A stretch of DNA of 64,000 nt from CAMDPA01 sp965223035 (GTDB taxonomy: Bacteria; Pseudomonadota; Alphaproteobacteria; Rhizobiales; Hyphomicrobiaceae). Under the pieces are notes generated by a model. That model was not told the DNA's origin. It ran no database searches and saw only the letters and a list, made by a program, of their open reading frames with translations. Positions 17,753-26,862 of this stretch are shown here, in pieces. Within the stretch, counting starts at the first letter, position 1, and the number at the start of each line of letters is the position of its first letter. Where the stretch lies: assembly GCA_965223035.1 (NCBI GenBank), contig OZ244980.1:620001-684000 (forward strand), read 5' to 3'. Both the position numbers and the translations under genes were made by a program.

Positions 17753-18268
17753 GTGATCGATCGCGTACATTCGTTGCCCTATCGTCCCTGCGTGGGCATG
17801 ATGGTCATCAATCGGCACGGCCTGATTTGGGTCGGCCGCAGGATCGACATGCCCAGCGATGCCTCCGGAGCCAACGATTGGTGGCAAATGCCGCAAGGCG
17901 GCATCGGCAAGGGCGAAAGTCCGTCCCAAGCCGGTTTACGGGAGCTGCGTGAGGAGACTGGCATCAGGACCGTCGCAATCGTTGGCCAAACCCGCGATTG
18001 GCTGACCTATGACTTGCCCGATGAACTGATCGGGGTGGCGCTGGGCGGGCGCTATCGCGGACAGCGACAAAAGTGGTTCGCCGCCCGATTTAGGGGCGAG
18101 GACAGCGAGATCGACCTCGCCCCGGCACCAGGACACAAGCCTGAGTTCGAGGCGTGGCGGTGGGCGGCTGTGGATCAGCTGGTGGCTTCCATCGTGCCGT
18201 TCAAACGGGAGGTCTACCGCGCCGTGGTGGCCGAGCTCGGACCGATGGCGCACCCCGAACGCTGGTAG
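17753..18268 (+). CDS. rppH: RNA pyrophosphohydrolase (Nudix)
   Basis: Removes pyrophosphate from the 5' end of mRNA and so starts decay. The protein opens VIDRVHSLPYRPCVGMMVIN, typical for RppH, with ANDWWQMPQGGIGKGE leading into the Nudix box (GGIGKGESPSQAGLRELREE, then TGI), all catalytic Glu and Arg present. The C-terminal FEAWRWAAVDQLVASIVPFK is also characteristic. I chose GTG 17753 (171 aa) because GGAG lies nine bases upstream and the family starts here. An upstream TTG at 17678 would add 25 unconserved residues. It is divergent from the GntR gene. Confidence 0.9.
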   Translation: MIDRVHSLPYRPCVGMMVINRHGLIWVGRRIDMPSDASGANDWWQMPQGGIGKGESPSQAGLRELREETGIRTVAIVGQTRDWLTYDLPDELIGVALGGRYRGQRQKWFAARFRGEDSEIDLAPAPGHKPEFEAWRWAAVDQLVASIVPFKREVYRAVVAELGPMAHPERW

Positions 18269-18523
18269 CGCGATCTCCCAGCCATCGGGCCGGCCGGTCA
18301 CGCGTTCCACCGCGAAAATAAGCGGTGATCTGGATCTGCGATGGCTCACCGATCGCCACCCCGACATGCCGGCCAAACCACGGCCAAAGCCGACGCAATC
18401 GTTTGGGCCGTCTTTGCACCTGGCCCGCCGCGACGGCACGTGATCATAATCAATTGCAAGTGTGCTCAACATTGTATTATTTGTCGCAAGCGGGTTCGCG
18501 CTACCGTGCACAATGTGAGCGCG

Positions 18524-19376
18524 ATGGCGAGCAAAGTGGCTTTGTGCGCGACAATTGCCGCCAGTCTTGCCATGGCAAGCCCGGCGATTGCACAGCTCAT
18601 GACCAAACAACAGATGATCGAGGCGCTCCAACCGTGACCCGATCAGGACGCCTATCGCTGGCGCGGTGTCAAAAACGACGACCGGCGCAGGCGCGACCTT
18701 TTGCAAGCGCTGCAAGGTAGCCGTAAACGTGCGTTCACGGCCAATCAACGCAAGGAGCTTGGTGAGCTGGCCGACCAGCGGCGGTCGGTCAATCCGACCG
18801 TTTACTTCGCCCCTAACTCGGACGTCATCTCACCCCAGTCGACCCGGATATTAGAGCAACCTGCCTTTGATCGGAATCGGAACGATCCCGATTAAAGGCA
18901 GAAAGTTGCTCTACACTTTAAGGCGCGATGATCTAGCATCGTTGGGCCGTGCCTTGTCCGATGCGACCTTGAACGAGCGACGGTTTTTAATCACCGGGCC
19001 TACCGACGCCGCCGGCAGCGCCCGGTACGATCTCTCGCTATCGCAGCGGCGAGCCAATGCGGTCCGCAACTATATGCTGAAGCGGTTCGGACTTGGCGCG
19101 GGGCGGCTGCAGTCGATCGGTTACGGCGAGGAGCGCCTGAAGCGGCAGGATCAGCCGCTGGGTGGCGAAAATCGACGCGTTCAGGTGATCAACGTCAGCG
19201 CATTCAACCACAGCGCTCAAGCCCGCTCGCGGCCAGCAACACAGGCAACCGGCCAAGGCGCGGCGAGCAGCTGCGATGGGCTGCCCTGCCGCCGGATGAA
19301 TGATCGCACGTGCGGTTTCGCTGCGTGGGGTTTCGCTGCGTGGAGGCTCGCGGACCGCCTCCGGCTACAGCGATGA
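18524..19376 (+). pseudogene. OmpA-family outer membrane/peptidoglycan-binding protein, broken twice
   Basis: Signal peptide MASKVALCATIAASLAMASP from ATG 18524, then an in-frame TGA at 18635-18637. The same frame resumes (QALQGSRKRAFTANQRKELG) and enters an OmpA domain, VNPTVYFAPNSDVISPQSTR. An 80-bp palindromic element at 18854-18933 then interrupts it and supplies a stop. After the element the domain resumes in another frame as ASLGRALSDATLNERRFLIT, GPTDAAGSARYDLSLSQRRA and GGENRRVQVINV. Removing the element and one TA joins CGG ATA TTA to GCA TCG TTG and restores the domain. The frame ends at TGA 19374-19376. The pseudogene is convergent with ppdK. Confidence 0.88.
18854..18933. repeat. 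TA-flanked palindromic element inside OmpA-like gene (locus 3)
   Basis: An 80-bp copy between TA at 18852-18853 and TA at 18934-18935. It consists of the smaller palindrome (GAGCAACCTGCC to GTTGCTC) joined to a shortened right part ending CACTTTAAGGCGCGATGATC. It is the clearest evidence that the family transposes with TA duplication, because the host gene reads through when it is removed. Confidence 0.93.
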
Positions 19377-19435
19377 CGCTGTTGCTCACGTCATGGCTTG
19401 CAGCCGTTGACCGGGCGCTCGGTCCGGCTTCGTCG

Positions 19436-22156
19436 TCAGGTGTCCTTCGCCGCCACCCGACCAGCAATCGCGGCTTGTGCCGCCGCCAGGCGCGCGACGG
19501 GGACTCGGAAGGGAGAGCAGGATACATAGTCGAGGCCGATGCGATGACAGAACGCCACCGAGGCCGGATCGCCGCCGTGCTCGCCGCATATGCCCAGTTT
19601 GAGATCCGGACGTGCCTTGCGGCCACGTTCGACCCCCAACGCGACGAGTTCGCCGACCCCTGATTGATCGATCGAGACGAACGGATCGATCTCCAGGATC
19701 CCGGCCTGCAAGTAGTTGGCGAGAATCGGTGCGGCATCGTCGCGCGACAGCCCGAGGCAGGTCTGCGTCAAGTCGTTGGTGCCGAACGAGAAGAACTCCG
19801 CGCCTTCGGCTCCCGCGGCAATCTCGCCGGCACGTAACGCCGCCCGTGGCAGCTCGATCATGGTGCCGACCTGGAACAGCAGCTTCACGTTTCGCTCCGC
19901 CTCCACTGCGGCCGCGGTCCGCACGATAACCTCGCGCAAGGCGTCGAACTCCTTGCGATAGGCAATCAGCGGGATCATCACCTCCGGTATCACTGGTTTG
20001 CCTGTTTTTTCAGCAGCATCGATCGCGGCTTCGAAAATCGCACGCGCCTGCATCTCGGCGATCTCGGGATAGCGAATGGCCAGGCGACAGCCACGAAAGC
20101 CCAGCATCGGGTTGAATTCGCTGAGCTCGGCCACCCGTTCCGACAGCAGCGCGACCGGCACGCCCAACGTCTCCGCAACGGTTTGTTGCTCGTCCTTGCC
20201 GTGCGGTAAGAACTCATGCAGCGGTGGATCCAACAGCCGGATGGTCACCGGCATGCCGGCCATCGAAATAAACAGGCCCTCGAAGTCCTGACGCTGCATC
20301 GGCAGAATCTTGTCCAAAGCGGTCCGCCGACCGGCTTCGTCCTGCGCGCAAATCATTTCGCGCACCGCAAGAATGCGGTCCTCCTCGAAAAACATGTGCT
20401 CGGTTCGACACAGCCCGATCCCGGCCGCACCAAAGCTGCGGGCCTGGTCGGCATCGCGCGGGGTGTCGGCGTTGGCTCGCACCTCAAGTTGGCCCGCGGC
20501 ATCGGCCCAAGCCATCAACGTCCCGAAATCACCCGATAATTCCGGTTGGCGCATCTTGACGGTGCCCAACAGCACCTCACCGGTGCTGCCGTCGATGGTG
20601 ATCACGTCGCCCTTTTTCAGCATGACGTCGCCGCTACTGACGGTGCCCGTCTCGTAGTCGATCCGCAACGCTCCGGCGCCGCAAACGCACGGCCGGCCCA
20701 TGCCGCGGGCGACCACCGCGGCGTGGCTGGTCATTCCCCCGCGTGCGGTCAGGATACCGGCCGCCGCATGCATGCCGTGAATGTCTTCCGGACTGGTCTC
20801 AACGCGCACCAGCAGCACATCCCGGCCTTTGGCCTTCAATGCCTCCGCATCGTCCGGACTCAACACGATCTCACCGCACGCCGCGCCCGGCGATGCAGCA
20901 AGGCCGGTCGTGATCAATTGCCGTGTCGCGTCAGGGTCGATGGTCGGATGTAGCAATTGATCGAGCGCGGCGGGCTCGATGCGCATCACCGCTTCGGGCT
21001 TGGTGATCAACCCTTCGCTGGCCAGATCAACGGCAATCTTGAGCGAGGCGGCGGCGGTTCGCTTGCCGTTGCGGGTCTGCAGCATCCACAATTTACCGTC
21101 CTGGATCGTGAACTCCACGTCCTGCATGTCGCGATACCGCTGCTCGAGCTTGGCGAAGATGGTCTTCAGCTCGGCGAATGTCTGCGGCATCAGCGCCTCA
21201 AGCGAGGGTGCGGAGGCGCCGGCCTCGATGCGGGCCTTTTCGGTGATGTTTTGCGGGGTCCGGATGCCGGCGACGACGTCCTCGCCTTGGGCATTGACCA
21301 GAAACTCGCCGTAGACCTCGTGTTCGCCGGTCGCAGGATTGCGGGTGAAGGCAACCCCGGTGGCCGATGACGTTCCCATGTTGCCGAACACCATGGCCTG
21401 GACATTGACGGCCGTCCCCCAATCATCGGGGATTTCATGTAAGCGCCGGTAGGTCCGGGCTCTGGCATTGTCCCATGAGCCGAATACCGCTGAGATCGCC
21501 CCCCACAATTGCGCGCCGACGTCCTGGGGGAACGGTTTTCCCGTTTCGCGTTGCACGGCGGCCTTGAACTCTTCGATCACAGACAGCCAGTCTTCGGCCT
21601 CCAAGTCCGTATCGGACCGAAAACCGTTCAAGTTCTTATGGGTCTGGATGATGTCCTCGAACTCTCCATGGTCGGCGTCCAAGACGACATTGGCGTACAT
21701 CTGAATGAAACGGCGATAGCTGTCGAACGCGAACCGGCGGTCGCCGGAGCGTCGCGCGAGCCCTTCCACCGTCTTATCGTTGAGCCCTAGGTTGAGAATT
21801 GTGTCCATCATGCCGGGCATGGAGGTGCGCCCGCCGGAACGGACCGAGACGAGCAGCGGATTGGCTTCGTCATCAAACGACATCTGCACCGCAGCGCCGA
21901 CGTCGCGCAGAGCGTCCTCGACCTCTTGCTTCAGGCCCGCAGGCCAGGTGCCGCCGTCTTTGAGGAAGGCAGTGCACACCTCGGTGGAGATGGTGAAGCC
22001 CGGCGGAACCGGGAGGCCGAGGCTGGACATCTCGGCAAGATTGGCACCTTTGCCGCCGAGCAGATTGCGCAGCTCCGCCTTGCCGTCGGTGCGACCGGTC
22101 CCGAATTGGTAGACCCATTTCGTCTGCGTGGGGCTGTGCCCGGTAGCTGTTGTCAT
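19436..22156 (-). CDS. ppdK: Pyruvate, phosphate dikinase
   Basis: Interconverts pyruvate, ATP and phosphate with phosphoenolpyruvate, AMP and diphosphate. The 906-residue protein is full length. Its N-terminal ATP-grasp part reads LLGGKGANLAEMSSLGLPVP and VSVRSGGRTSMPGMMDTILN. The swivelling domain has the catalytic His in TARGGMTSHAAVVARGMGRP, and the C-terminal PEP-binding barrel has FSFGTNDLTQTCLGLSRDD and the catalytic Cys in GICGEHGGDP. I chose ATG 22156 (MTTATGHSP) with GTGGAG about ten bases upstream. GTG 22171 is also possible. It stands alone and convergent with the broken OmpA-like gene. Together with maeB at 38 kb it provides routes between malate, pyruvate and PEP. Confidence 0.95.
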   Translation of the reverse strand: MTTATGHSPTQTKWVYQFGTGRTDGKAELRNLLGGKGANLAEMSSLGLPVPPGFTISTEVCTAFLKDGGTWPAGLKQEVEDALRDVGAAVQMSFDDEANPLLVSVRSGGRTSMPGMMDTILNLGLNDKTVEGLARRSGDRRFAFDSYRRFIQMYANVVLDADHGEFEDIIQTHKNLNGFRSDTDLEAEDWLSVIEEFKAAVQRETGKPFPQDVGAQLWGAISAVFGSWDNARARTYRRLHEIPDDWGTAVNVQAMVFGNMGTSSATGVAFTRNPATGEHEVYGEFLVNAQGEDVVAGIRTPQNITEKARIEAGASAPSLEALMPQTFAELKTIFAKLEQRYRDMQDVEFTIQDGKLWMLQTRNGKRTAAASLKIAVDLASEGLITKPEAVMRIEPAALDQLLHPTIDPDATRQLITTGLAASPGAACGEIVLSPDDAEALKAKGRDVLLVRVETSPEDIHGMHAAAGILTARGGMTSHAAVVARGMGRPCVCGAGALRIDYETGTVSSGDVMLKKGDVITIDGSTGEVLLGTVKMRQPELSGDFGTLMAWADAAGQLEVRANADTPRDADQARSFGAAGIGLCRTEHMFFEEDRILAVREMICAQDEAGRRTALDKILPMQRQDFEGLFISMAGMPVTIRLLDPPLHEFLPHGKDEQQTVAETLGVPVALLSERVAELSEFNPMLGFRGCRLAIRYPEIAEMQARAIFEAAIDAAEKTGKPVIPEVMIPLIAYRKEFDALREVIVRTAAAVEAERNVKLLFQVGTMIELPRAALRAGEIAAGAEGAEFFSFGTNDLTQTCLGLSRDDAAPILANYLQAGILEIDPFVSIDQSGVGELVALGVERGRKARPDLKLGICGEHGGDPASVAFCHRIGLDYVSCSPFRVPVARLAAAQAAIAGRVAAKDT

Positions 22157-22171
22157 ACTCGTCGGCTCCAC

Positions 22172-22472
22172 GTGTGCTCGCCTGCCGCGGCTTGATCCAT
22201 TGGCGTGGGATCAGGCGTTTAAACTGCTGTGGTCCAAGCTGGGTGGCATGGCCTCTGCCTGATATCGGGATTCCGAGCGGCGTGTCCGGCTGGCCGCGGA
22301 CGGCCGGAAGCGCGACGGTCTTACATCGGTTGGTGGGTCATTTGCCAGTCTTGTGCATCTTTCATAGGGCGAAGTTCAACACAATCAATTGGGCATGCGG
22401 CACATTGGCGGTGCCGGCGTGGACATGGTAAGTGCGGTGCAGGCTCTGGATGCGACAGATGAGGGGTGGGAT
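22172..22472. other. Divergent intergenic region ppdK / M20 peptidase
   Basis: About 300 bp separate two genes that face apart, so it should hold both promoters. The AT-richer stretch at 22360-22395 (AGTTCAACACAATCAATTGG) may be promoter DNA for the rightward gene. No clear paired -35 and -10 boxes could be named. Confidence 0.35.
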
Positions 22473-23900
22473 ATGACCCAAATGCCGACCGATCACCTGC
22501 CGGAGGTGCTCGCGCTGATCGACCGCTCGCATCAAGCCGGGCTGGATCGTCTGTTTGAGCTGTTACGGATCGATAGCGTGTCCACGGATCCGGCCTTCAA
22601 GGCGCGCTGCCAGGCGGCTGCCGAGTGGTGCGCCGCCCAGCTCAACGACATTGGTTTTGAGGCCTCGATCCGACCGACCGACGGGCACCCGATGGTGGTG
22701 GCCCACGATCGTCCCGAGGTGCCCGAGGGCATGCCGCACGTGTTGTTCTATGGGCATTATGATGTTCAGCCGCCCGACCCGCTGGACTTATGGAACACCG
22801 CGCCGTTCGATCCACACATCGCCCATGATGACACCAATGGCGAGGTGATCGTTGCACGTGGTGCTGAAGACAATAAGGGTCAGCTGATGACCTTTTTGGA
22901 GGCAGCGCGGGCCTGGAAGGCGGTGGCCGGGGAGCTGCCGGTGGCCGTCAGCGTTCTGATTGAGGGCGAGGAGGAATGCGGATCGCCCAGTTTGCCGGAG
23001 TTCTTGGCGACGGCCGGTAAGGAGCTGACCTGCGATTTCGCGCTGGTTTGCGACACCAGCCAATGGGACAAGGACACGCCGGCCATCACCACCATGCTGC
23101 GCGGTCTGCTGGGGATCGAAGTGATCCTTGAGGGTCCGTCGCGCGACTTACATTCAGGCATGTATGGCGGGCCGGCGCTGAACCCGATCAAAGCCTTGGC
23201 GCGGGTGATGGCGCAGATGCATGATGACCAGGGACGGGTGCAGATTCCCGGCTTCTACGACGGCGTGCGCGCGCCAACCGATCAGCAAAACGAGCAATGG
23301 GCGGCGTTGGACTTCGATCCTGCCCGGTTTCTCGGCGCGATCGGGCTGCGGCAGCCGGCTGGAGAGAAGGGCTTCAGCGCCTTGGCGCAATTGTGGGCCA
23401 GGCCGACCCTTGAGTTCAACGGCATCACCGGTGGCTATCAGGGTGCGGGCACGAAGACGGTGATCCCGTCCCAGGCTTCGCTCAAGATCACCTGCCGCTT
23501 GGTGGCGGGGCAGAAGTGGCAGGCGATCAACGAGAACATTCAGGCGTTCGTGCGTGCGCGGGTGCCTGAGGACTGCAAGGTCCGCTTTATCGAAGGGCAT
23601 GGCAACTCTGCGATCGCCTTCGACACCTCCCAGCCCTACGTGGCTGCCGCCAGCGCGGCGCTGGCTGAAGAATGGCAGCGGCCGGCGGTGCTGATGGGCT
23701 GCGGTGCGTCGATTCCAATCGTCTCCTCGTTCAAGGAGGCCTTGGGCATGGACAGCCTGTTGGTCGGCTTTGGGCTCGACGATGATCGCATCCACAGCCC
23801 CAACGAGAAGTACAACGTGCGGAGCTTCAAAAAAGGCGCCCGCAGTTGGGCGCGTATTCTGGCGAACTTTGCGGCGCTCGACGGCAGCAGGCGCTGTTGA
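22473..23900 (+). CDS. M20-family dipeptidase / metallopeptidase
   Basis: Zinc-dependent peptidase of the M20 family (ArgE/DapE/CPG2 fold), 475 residues, soluble and cytoplasmic. Metal-site motifs are in order: LFYGHYDVQPPDPLDLW with His and Asp, RGAEDNKGQ with the bridging Asp, LIEGEEECGSPSLPEF with the catalytic Glu pair, and FGLDDDRIHSPNEKY with the last His. The dimerisation domain lies near residues 205-380 (RDLHSGMYGGPALNPIKAL). The protein resembles those annotated as dipeptidase or carnosinase-like. The substrate is not known. ATG 22473 is supported by GAGGGG six bases upstream. The upstream ATG at 22389 would add an unlikely leader. Confidence 0.88.
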   Translation: MTQMPTDHLPEVLALIDRSHQAGLDRLFELLRIDSVSTDPAFKARCQAAAEWCAAQLNDIGFEASIRPTDGHPMVVAHDRPEVPEGMPHVLFYGHYDVQPPDPLDLWNTAPFDPHIAHDDTNGEVIVARGAEDNKGQLMTFLEAARAWKAVAGELPVAVSVLIEGEEECGSPSLPEFLATAGKELTCDFALVCDTSQWDKDTPAITTMLRGLLGIEVILEGPSRDLHSGMYGGPALNPIKALARVMAQMHDDQGRVQIPGFYDGVRAPTDQQNEQWAALDFDPARFLGAIGLRQPAGEKGFSALAQLWARPTLEFNGITGGYQGAGTKTVIPSQASLKITCRLVAGQKWQAINENIQAFVRARVPEDCKVRFIEGHGNSAIAFDTSQPYVAAASAALAEEWQRPAVLMGCGASIPIVSSFKEALGMDSLLVGFGLDDDRIHSPNEKYNVRSFKKGARSWARILANFAALDGSRRC

Positions 23901-24068
23901 TCAAGCCAGAGTAGACCGGCGCCGCCGTTGGCCGCGACCGAAGTGGTCGCGCTGCAGCCGGGTATTGATCGGAAAGCGATCCATTGGAATCGGTCGATCC
24001 TATCGCCGGTGCGACGGGTCGGCCGATACGCCAAGGCCGACCCGTCTTGAGCGCTCACACCTTGGCTA

Positions 24069-24201
24069 GATCATCGCGCCTTCAATCGGAACCGCAAAGC
24101 CGGTTCCGATTGAAGGCGCAAAAATGATCGCTCTTAAAGTGGTGAGCAACCTGCCTTTAATCGGGATCGTTCCGATTCCGATTAAAGGCAGAAAGTTGCT
24201 C
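24069..24201. repeat. TA-flanked palindromic element at 3' end of a gene (locus 4)
   Basis: A 133-bp composite between TA at 24067-24068 and TA at 24202-24203. The larger palindrome is shortened inside (GGAACCGCAAAGCCGGTTCC) compared with other copies. It supplies the last 13 codons and the stop of the gene at 24157-25182. Confidence 0.88.
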
Positions 24202-25182
24202 TAGCAGCGGCGCCAGGCCGGCTTGGATGTCTGGGCATTCGTCGCGGATAAGCCGCAAGACGGCTGTTTCGGTGTCATCGAGCTGGCCGTTGCGGCCGAT
24301 GCGATCGGCCAACCAGGCTGCCTCGGCACCGGTGACAACCTCGGCTTCGGCGATGTTGGTCTCCATCTCATCGAGTTTGCGAGCTTGCCAGTCATCCGCG
24401 TGGAAGGCGTTGTATTGTCGGATCGCCCCGGTGATCTCGCCCGAGAACATCTTGCTCATGAAGCTCGCCATGCCGCCCGATGGTTCCTGCAGCGCATTGT
24501 GCATGCGCAGCGCTTCGGCGCGGCTGATGGGCTGATAATTGTTGGCCGCCATCACGTGATTGACGATGGCTTTTGCGAACAGATCCGACCAGGACCAATG
24601 GTTGTCCTGTCCAGCGGAGGCGTCGTTGAGATCGAACAGCACCTCAGCTTCGTCCCGCGAGATCCACACATTGGAGGCGCCTCCGGCCGCATACAGCACG
24701 CGGCGAATGAGATCGACCTCCGCCTCGCCGATCACGCCGGGTGTCAACTTGGCATCGCCGAGGAGCGCAGAGTCGCCTTCAAGGACAGCGGTTTTGATCG
24801 CGTTTAAAGTGAACATCACCAACGACCGGGGCGCTTCAACGGCGGTCTCCAGCAGCTTGATCAGTAATTCCAGCTCTGTGTGCGAAGCAATCCGACCATC
24901 GCGCAACATGTGCGTGATCAACCACTCGGTCTGATGCTCGCAAATGTAGCCGAAAGGCTCGGCTTGGTTGACCAGATAGTCGGTCAGCGCCTCAACAAAC
25001 AAACTGGGCCAGGCATCGCTCTGGCCAGAGCAGCGTTGCGCGATCAGCAGCAATTTCTCGGCTTCGCGCAGATCGATGCGGCCGTCACCGTAAAACGCCT
25101 GGCGCATGGCCAACACGTCCGCATCCGACACGTGGCCGGAACGCGCTATGTTGTCGAGATCGACGACATCGACGGTGCTCAT
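24157..25182 (-). CDS. Unrecognised alpha-helical protein with C-terminus supplied by a mobile repeat
   Basis: A 341-residue acidic soluble protein. I do not recognise a named family. It is almost entirely helical with internally similar segments: residues 15-60 (MRQAFYGDGRIDLREAEKLL), 145-190 (EAEVDLIRRVLYAAGG, then WISRDEAEVLFDLND) and 285-320 (EAAWLADRIGRNGQLDDTET) all place a short acidic loop after a helix, as in TerB-like or EF-hand-like folds. ATG 25182 follows AAGG eight bases upstream. The native end is inferred as APLLAKV-stop. Insertion of a palindromic element changed it to APLLEQLSAFNRNRNDPD-stop. A possible metal- or tellurite-response role is only a guess. Confidence 0.65.
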   Translation of the reverse strand: MSTVDVVDLDNIARSGHVSDADVLAMRQAFYGDGRIDLREAEKLLLIAQRCSGQSDAWPSLFVEALTDYLVNQAEPFGYICEHQTEWLITHMLRDGRIASHTELELLIKLLETAVEAPRSLVMFTLNAIKTAVLEGDSALLGDAKLTPGVIGEAEVDLIRRVLYAAGGASNVWISRDEAEVLFDLNDASAGQDNHWSWSDLFAKAIVNHVMAANNYQPISRAEALRMHNALQEPSGGMASFMSKMFSGEITGAIRQYNAFHADDWQARKLDEMETNIAEAEVVTGAEAAWLADRIGRNGQLDDTETAVLRLIRDECPDIQAGLAPLLEQLSAFNRNRNDPD

Positions 25183-25506
25183 AGCTTGAACCTTGCGCGT
25201 TTACCTTCTGGTGAGAAACTAGTGCCGCTGGGTAAACCGCCGGTTAAGCCCGGTGGGGCGCCAAACGCGGGTCGTTTCGGCCGGTGCGGCGAACGGTCCG
25301 GTTGGCGGTGATGACCGCTGCGGCGCCATGGATCTGGTGGGCACGACTGATCACGGCCGTGGCGGGTGTGCGAAGCGCAGTCAGCGCCCACAGCGACCGG
25401 ACCATCCGGCGCCGTCGCCGCTTCGTCGCCGAGCCTTTACAAGCATCGATGCCGGTGCCAGCTTCGCCGCCAACACGGATCAGTTGATGCTTTGAGGAGC
25501 GCAACC
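25183..25506. other. Divergent intergenic region before HisD-like gene
   Basis: 324 bp with no convincing gene. Several short frames overlap on both strands but all have shadow-like composition. It should hold promoters for the leftward unknown gene and the rightward dehydrogenase gene. The only clear signal is GAGGAG at 25494-25499, the ribosome site for ATG 25507. Confidence 0.4.
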
Positions 25507-26835
25507 ATGGCGACATATCTCAAGCGAGGACGGGATGCCGACGCACGAGCCGAGGCCAATGCGAAAGTCCGCGCCACCGTCGAGGCGATCTTGGCGGATA
25601 TCGAAGAGCGCGGGGATCAAGCGGTTCGCGAGCTTTCGATCAAGTTCGACGGTTGGGATCGGGAGGATTTCCGGCTGTCGCCGGCAGAGATCCAGTCGGC
25701 GATCGACCAGTTGACCGGGCAGGACCTCAAGGACATTGAGTTCGCCCAGGCGCAAGTGCGCCGTTTTGCCGAGCACCAGAAGGCTTGCCTAACCGACATT
25801 GAGGTCGAAACGCTGCCCGGGGTTGTCCTCGGCCATAGGCAGGTTCCGGTCAATGCGGTCGGTTGTTATGTGCCGGGCGGCAAATACCCATTGCTGGCGT
25901 CAGCGCATATGTCGGTGATCACCGCCAAGGTGGCCGGTTGCAAGCGGATCATCACTTGCGCGCCGCCCTATGAGGGTCGGCCGGCGCCGGCTATCGTGGC
26001 GGCCCAAGCGATGGCTGGCGCCGATGAGATTTACGTGTTGGGCGGAGTCCAAGCGATGGGCGCGATGGCGCTTGGCACCTCGACCATCAAGCCCGTCGAC
26101 ATGTTGGTCGGACCGGGCAATGCCTTCGTCGCCGAAGCCAAGCGTCAACTGTTCGGCAAGGTCGGCATCGATTTGCTGGCCGGTCCGACGGAGACGCTGT
26201 TGATCGTCGACGAGACGGTCGATGCGGAGATTTGTGCCACCGATCTGCTGGGCCAGGCCGAGCACGGGCCGACGTCGCCGGCGGTGTTGCTCACCAATTC
26301 CGAAAAGCTCGCGCGTGAGACGATGGCCGAGGTGGATCGGCTGTTGAGCCTATTGCCGACCGCCGCCATCGCCGGCCAAGCATGGGCTGACTTTGGCGAG
26401 GTGATCGTGGCCGAGGGCTACGACGAGATGCTGGCGCAGGCCGATCGCATCGCCTCCGAGCATGTTCAGGTGATGACGAGCCGTGATGATTGGTTCCGTG
26501 ACAACATGACGAATTATGGCGCCCTGTTCCTGGGGTCGCGCACCAACGTGGCCTACGGCGACAAAGTGATCGGTACCAACCATACCTTGCCGACAATGGC
26601 AGCTGCACGTTATACGGGCGGGCTTTGGGTCGGTAAGTTCATGAAGACGTGCACCTGGCAACAGGTGCTGACGGATGAAGCCTCGACGCTGATCGGAGAC
26701 TATTGCTCCAGGCTGTGCATGCTGGAGGGTTTCGCGGGACATGCCGAGCAGGCCAATATCCGTTTGCGCCGCTTCGGCGGCCGTAACATCGCTTACGCCA
26801 CGGCCGCGCCGCCGCCGGCAGCCATTGACGAATAA
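25507..26835 (+). CDS. Histidinol-dehydrogenase-family NAD-dependent dehydrogenase
   Basis: A 442-residue enzyme of the HisD family, which oxidises an alcohol to a carboxylate in two NAD-dependent steps with zinc. It shows VNAVGCYVPGGKYPLLASAH, the NAD-site region PVDMLVGPGNAFVAEAKRQL, the Zn and catalytic residues in LLGQAEHGPTSPAVLL, IGTNHTLPT, and the last His in EGFAGHAEQANIRLRRFGGR. The opening YLKRGRDADARAEAN and several substitutions look like the paralogous branch that includes 3-sulfopropanediol dehydrogenase (HpsN), rather than the histidine enzyme. That, plus the SDR gene 27 bp downstream, suggests a catabolic alcohol-oxidising pair, but the substrate is inferred. ATG 25507 is supported by GAGGAG seven bases upstream. 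Confidence 0.82.
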   Translation: MATYLKRGRDADARAEANAKVRATVEAILADIEERGDQAVRELSIKFDGWDREDFRLSPAEIQSAIDQLTGQDLKDIEFAQAQVRRFAEHQKACLTDIEVETLPGVVLGHRQVPVNAVGCYVPGGKYPLLASAHMSVITAKVAGCKRIITCAPPYEGRPAPAIVAAQAMAGADEIYVLGGVQAMGAMALGTSTIKPVDMLVGPGNAFVAEAKRQLFGKVGIDLLAGPTETLLIVDETVDAEICATDLLGQAEHGPTSPAVLLTNSEKLARETMAEVDRLLSLLPTAAIAGQAWADFGEVIVAEGYDEMLAQADRIASEHVQVMTSRDDWFRDNMTNYGALFLGSRTNVAYGDKVIGTNHTLPTMAAARYTGGLWVGKFMKTCTWQQVLTDEASTLIGDYCSRLCMLEGFAGHAEQANIRLRRFGGRNIAYATAAPPPAAIDE

Positions 26836-26862
26836 GGCGCGAACATCGATTGGGATTTGAGG

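Noticed and set aside
18867..18935. N-terminus MIGIGTIPIKGRKLLYTLRR of the second half of the OmpA-like gene
   Set aside because: These residues are encoded by the inserted palindromic element. The real domain starts after the second TA.
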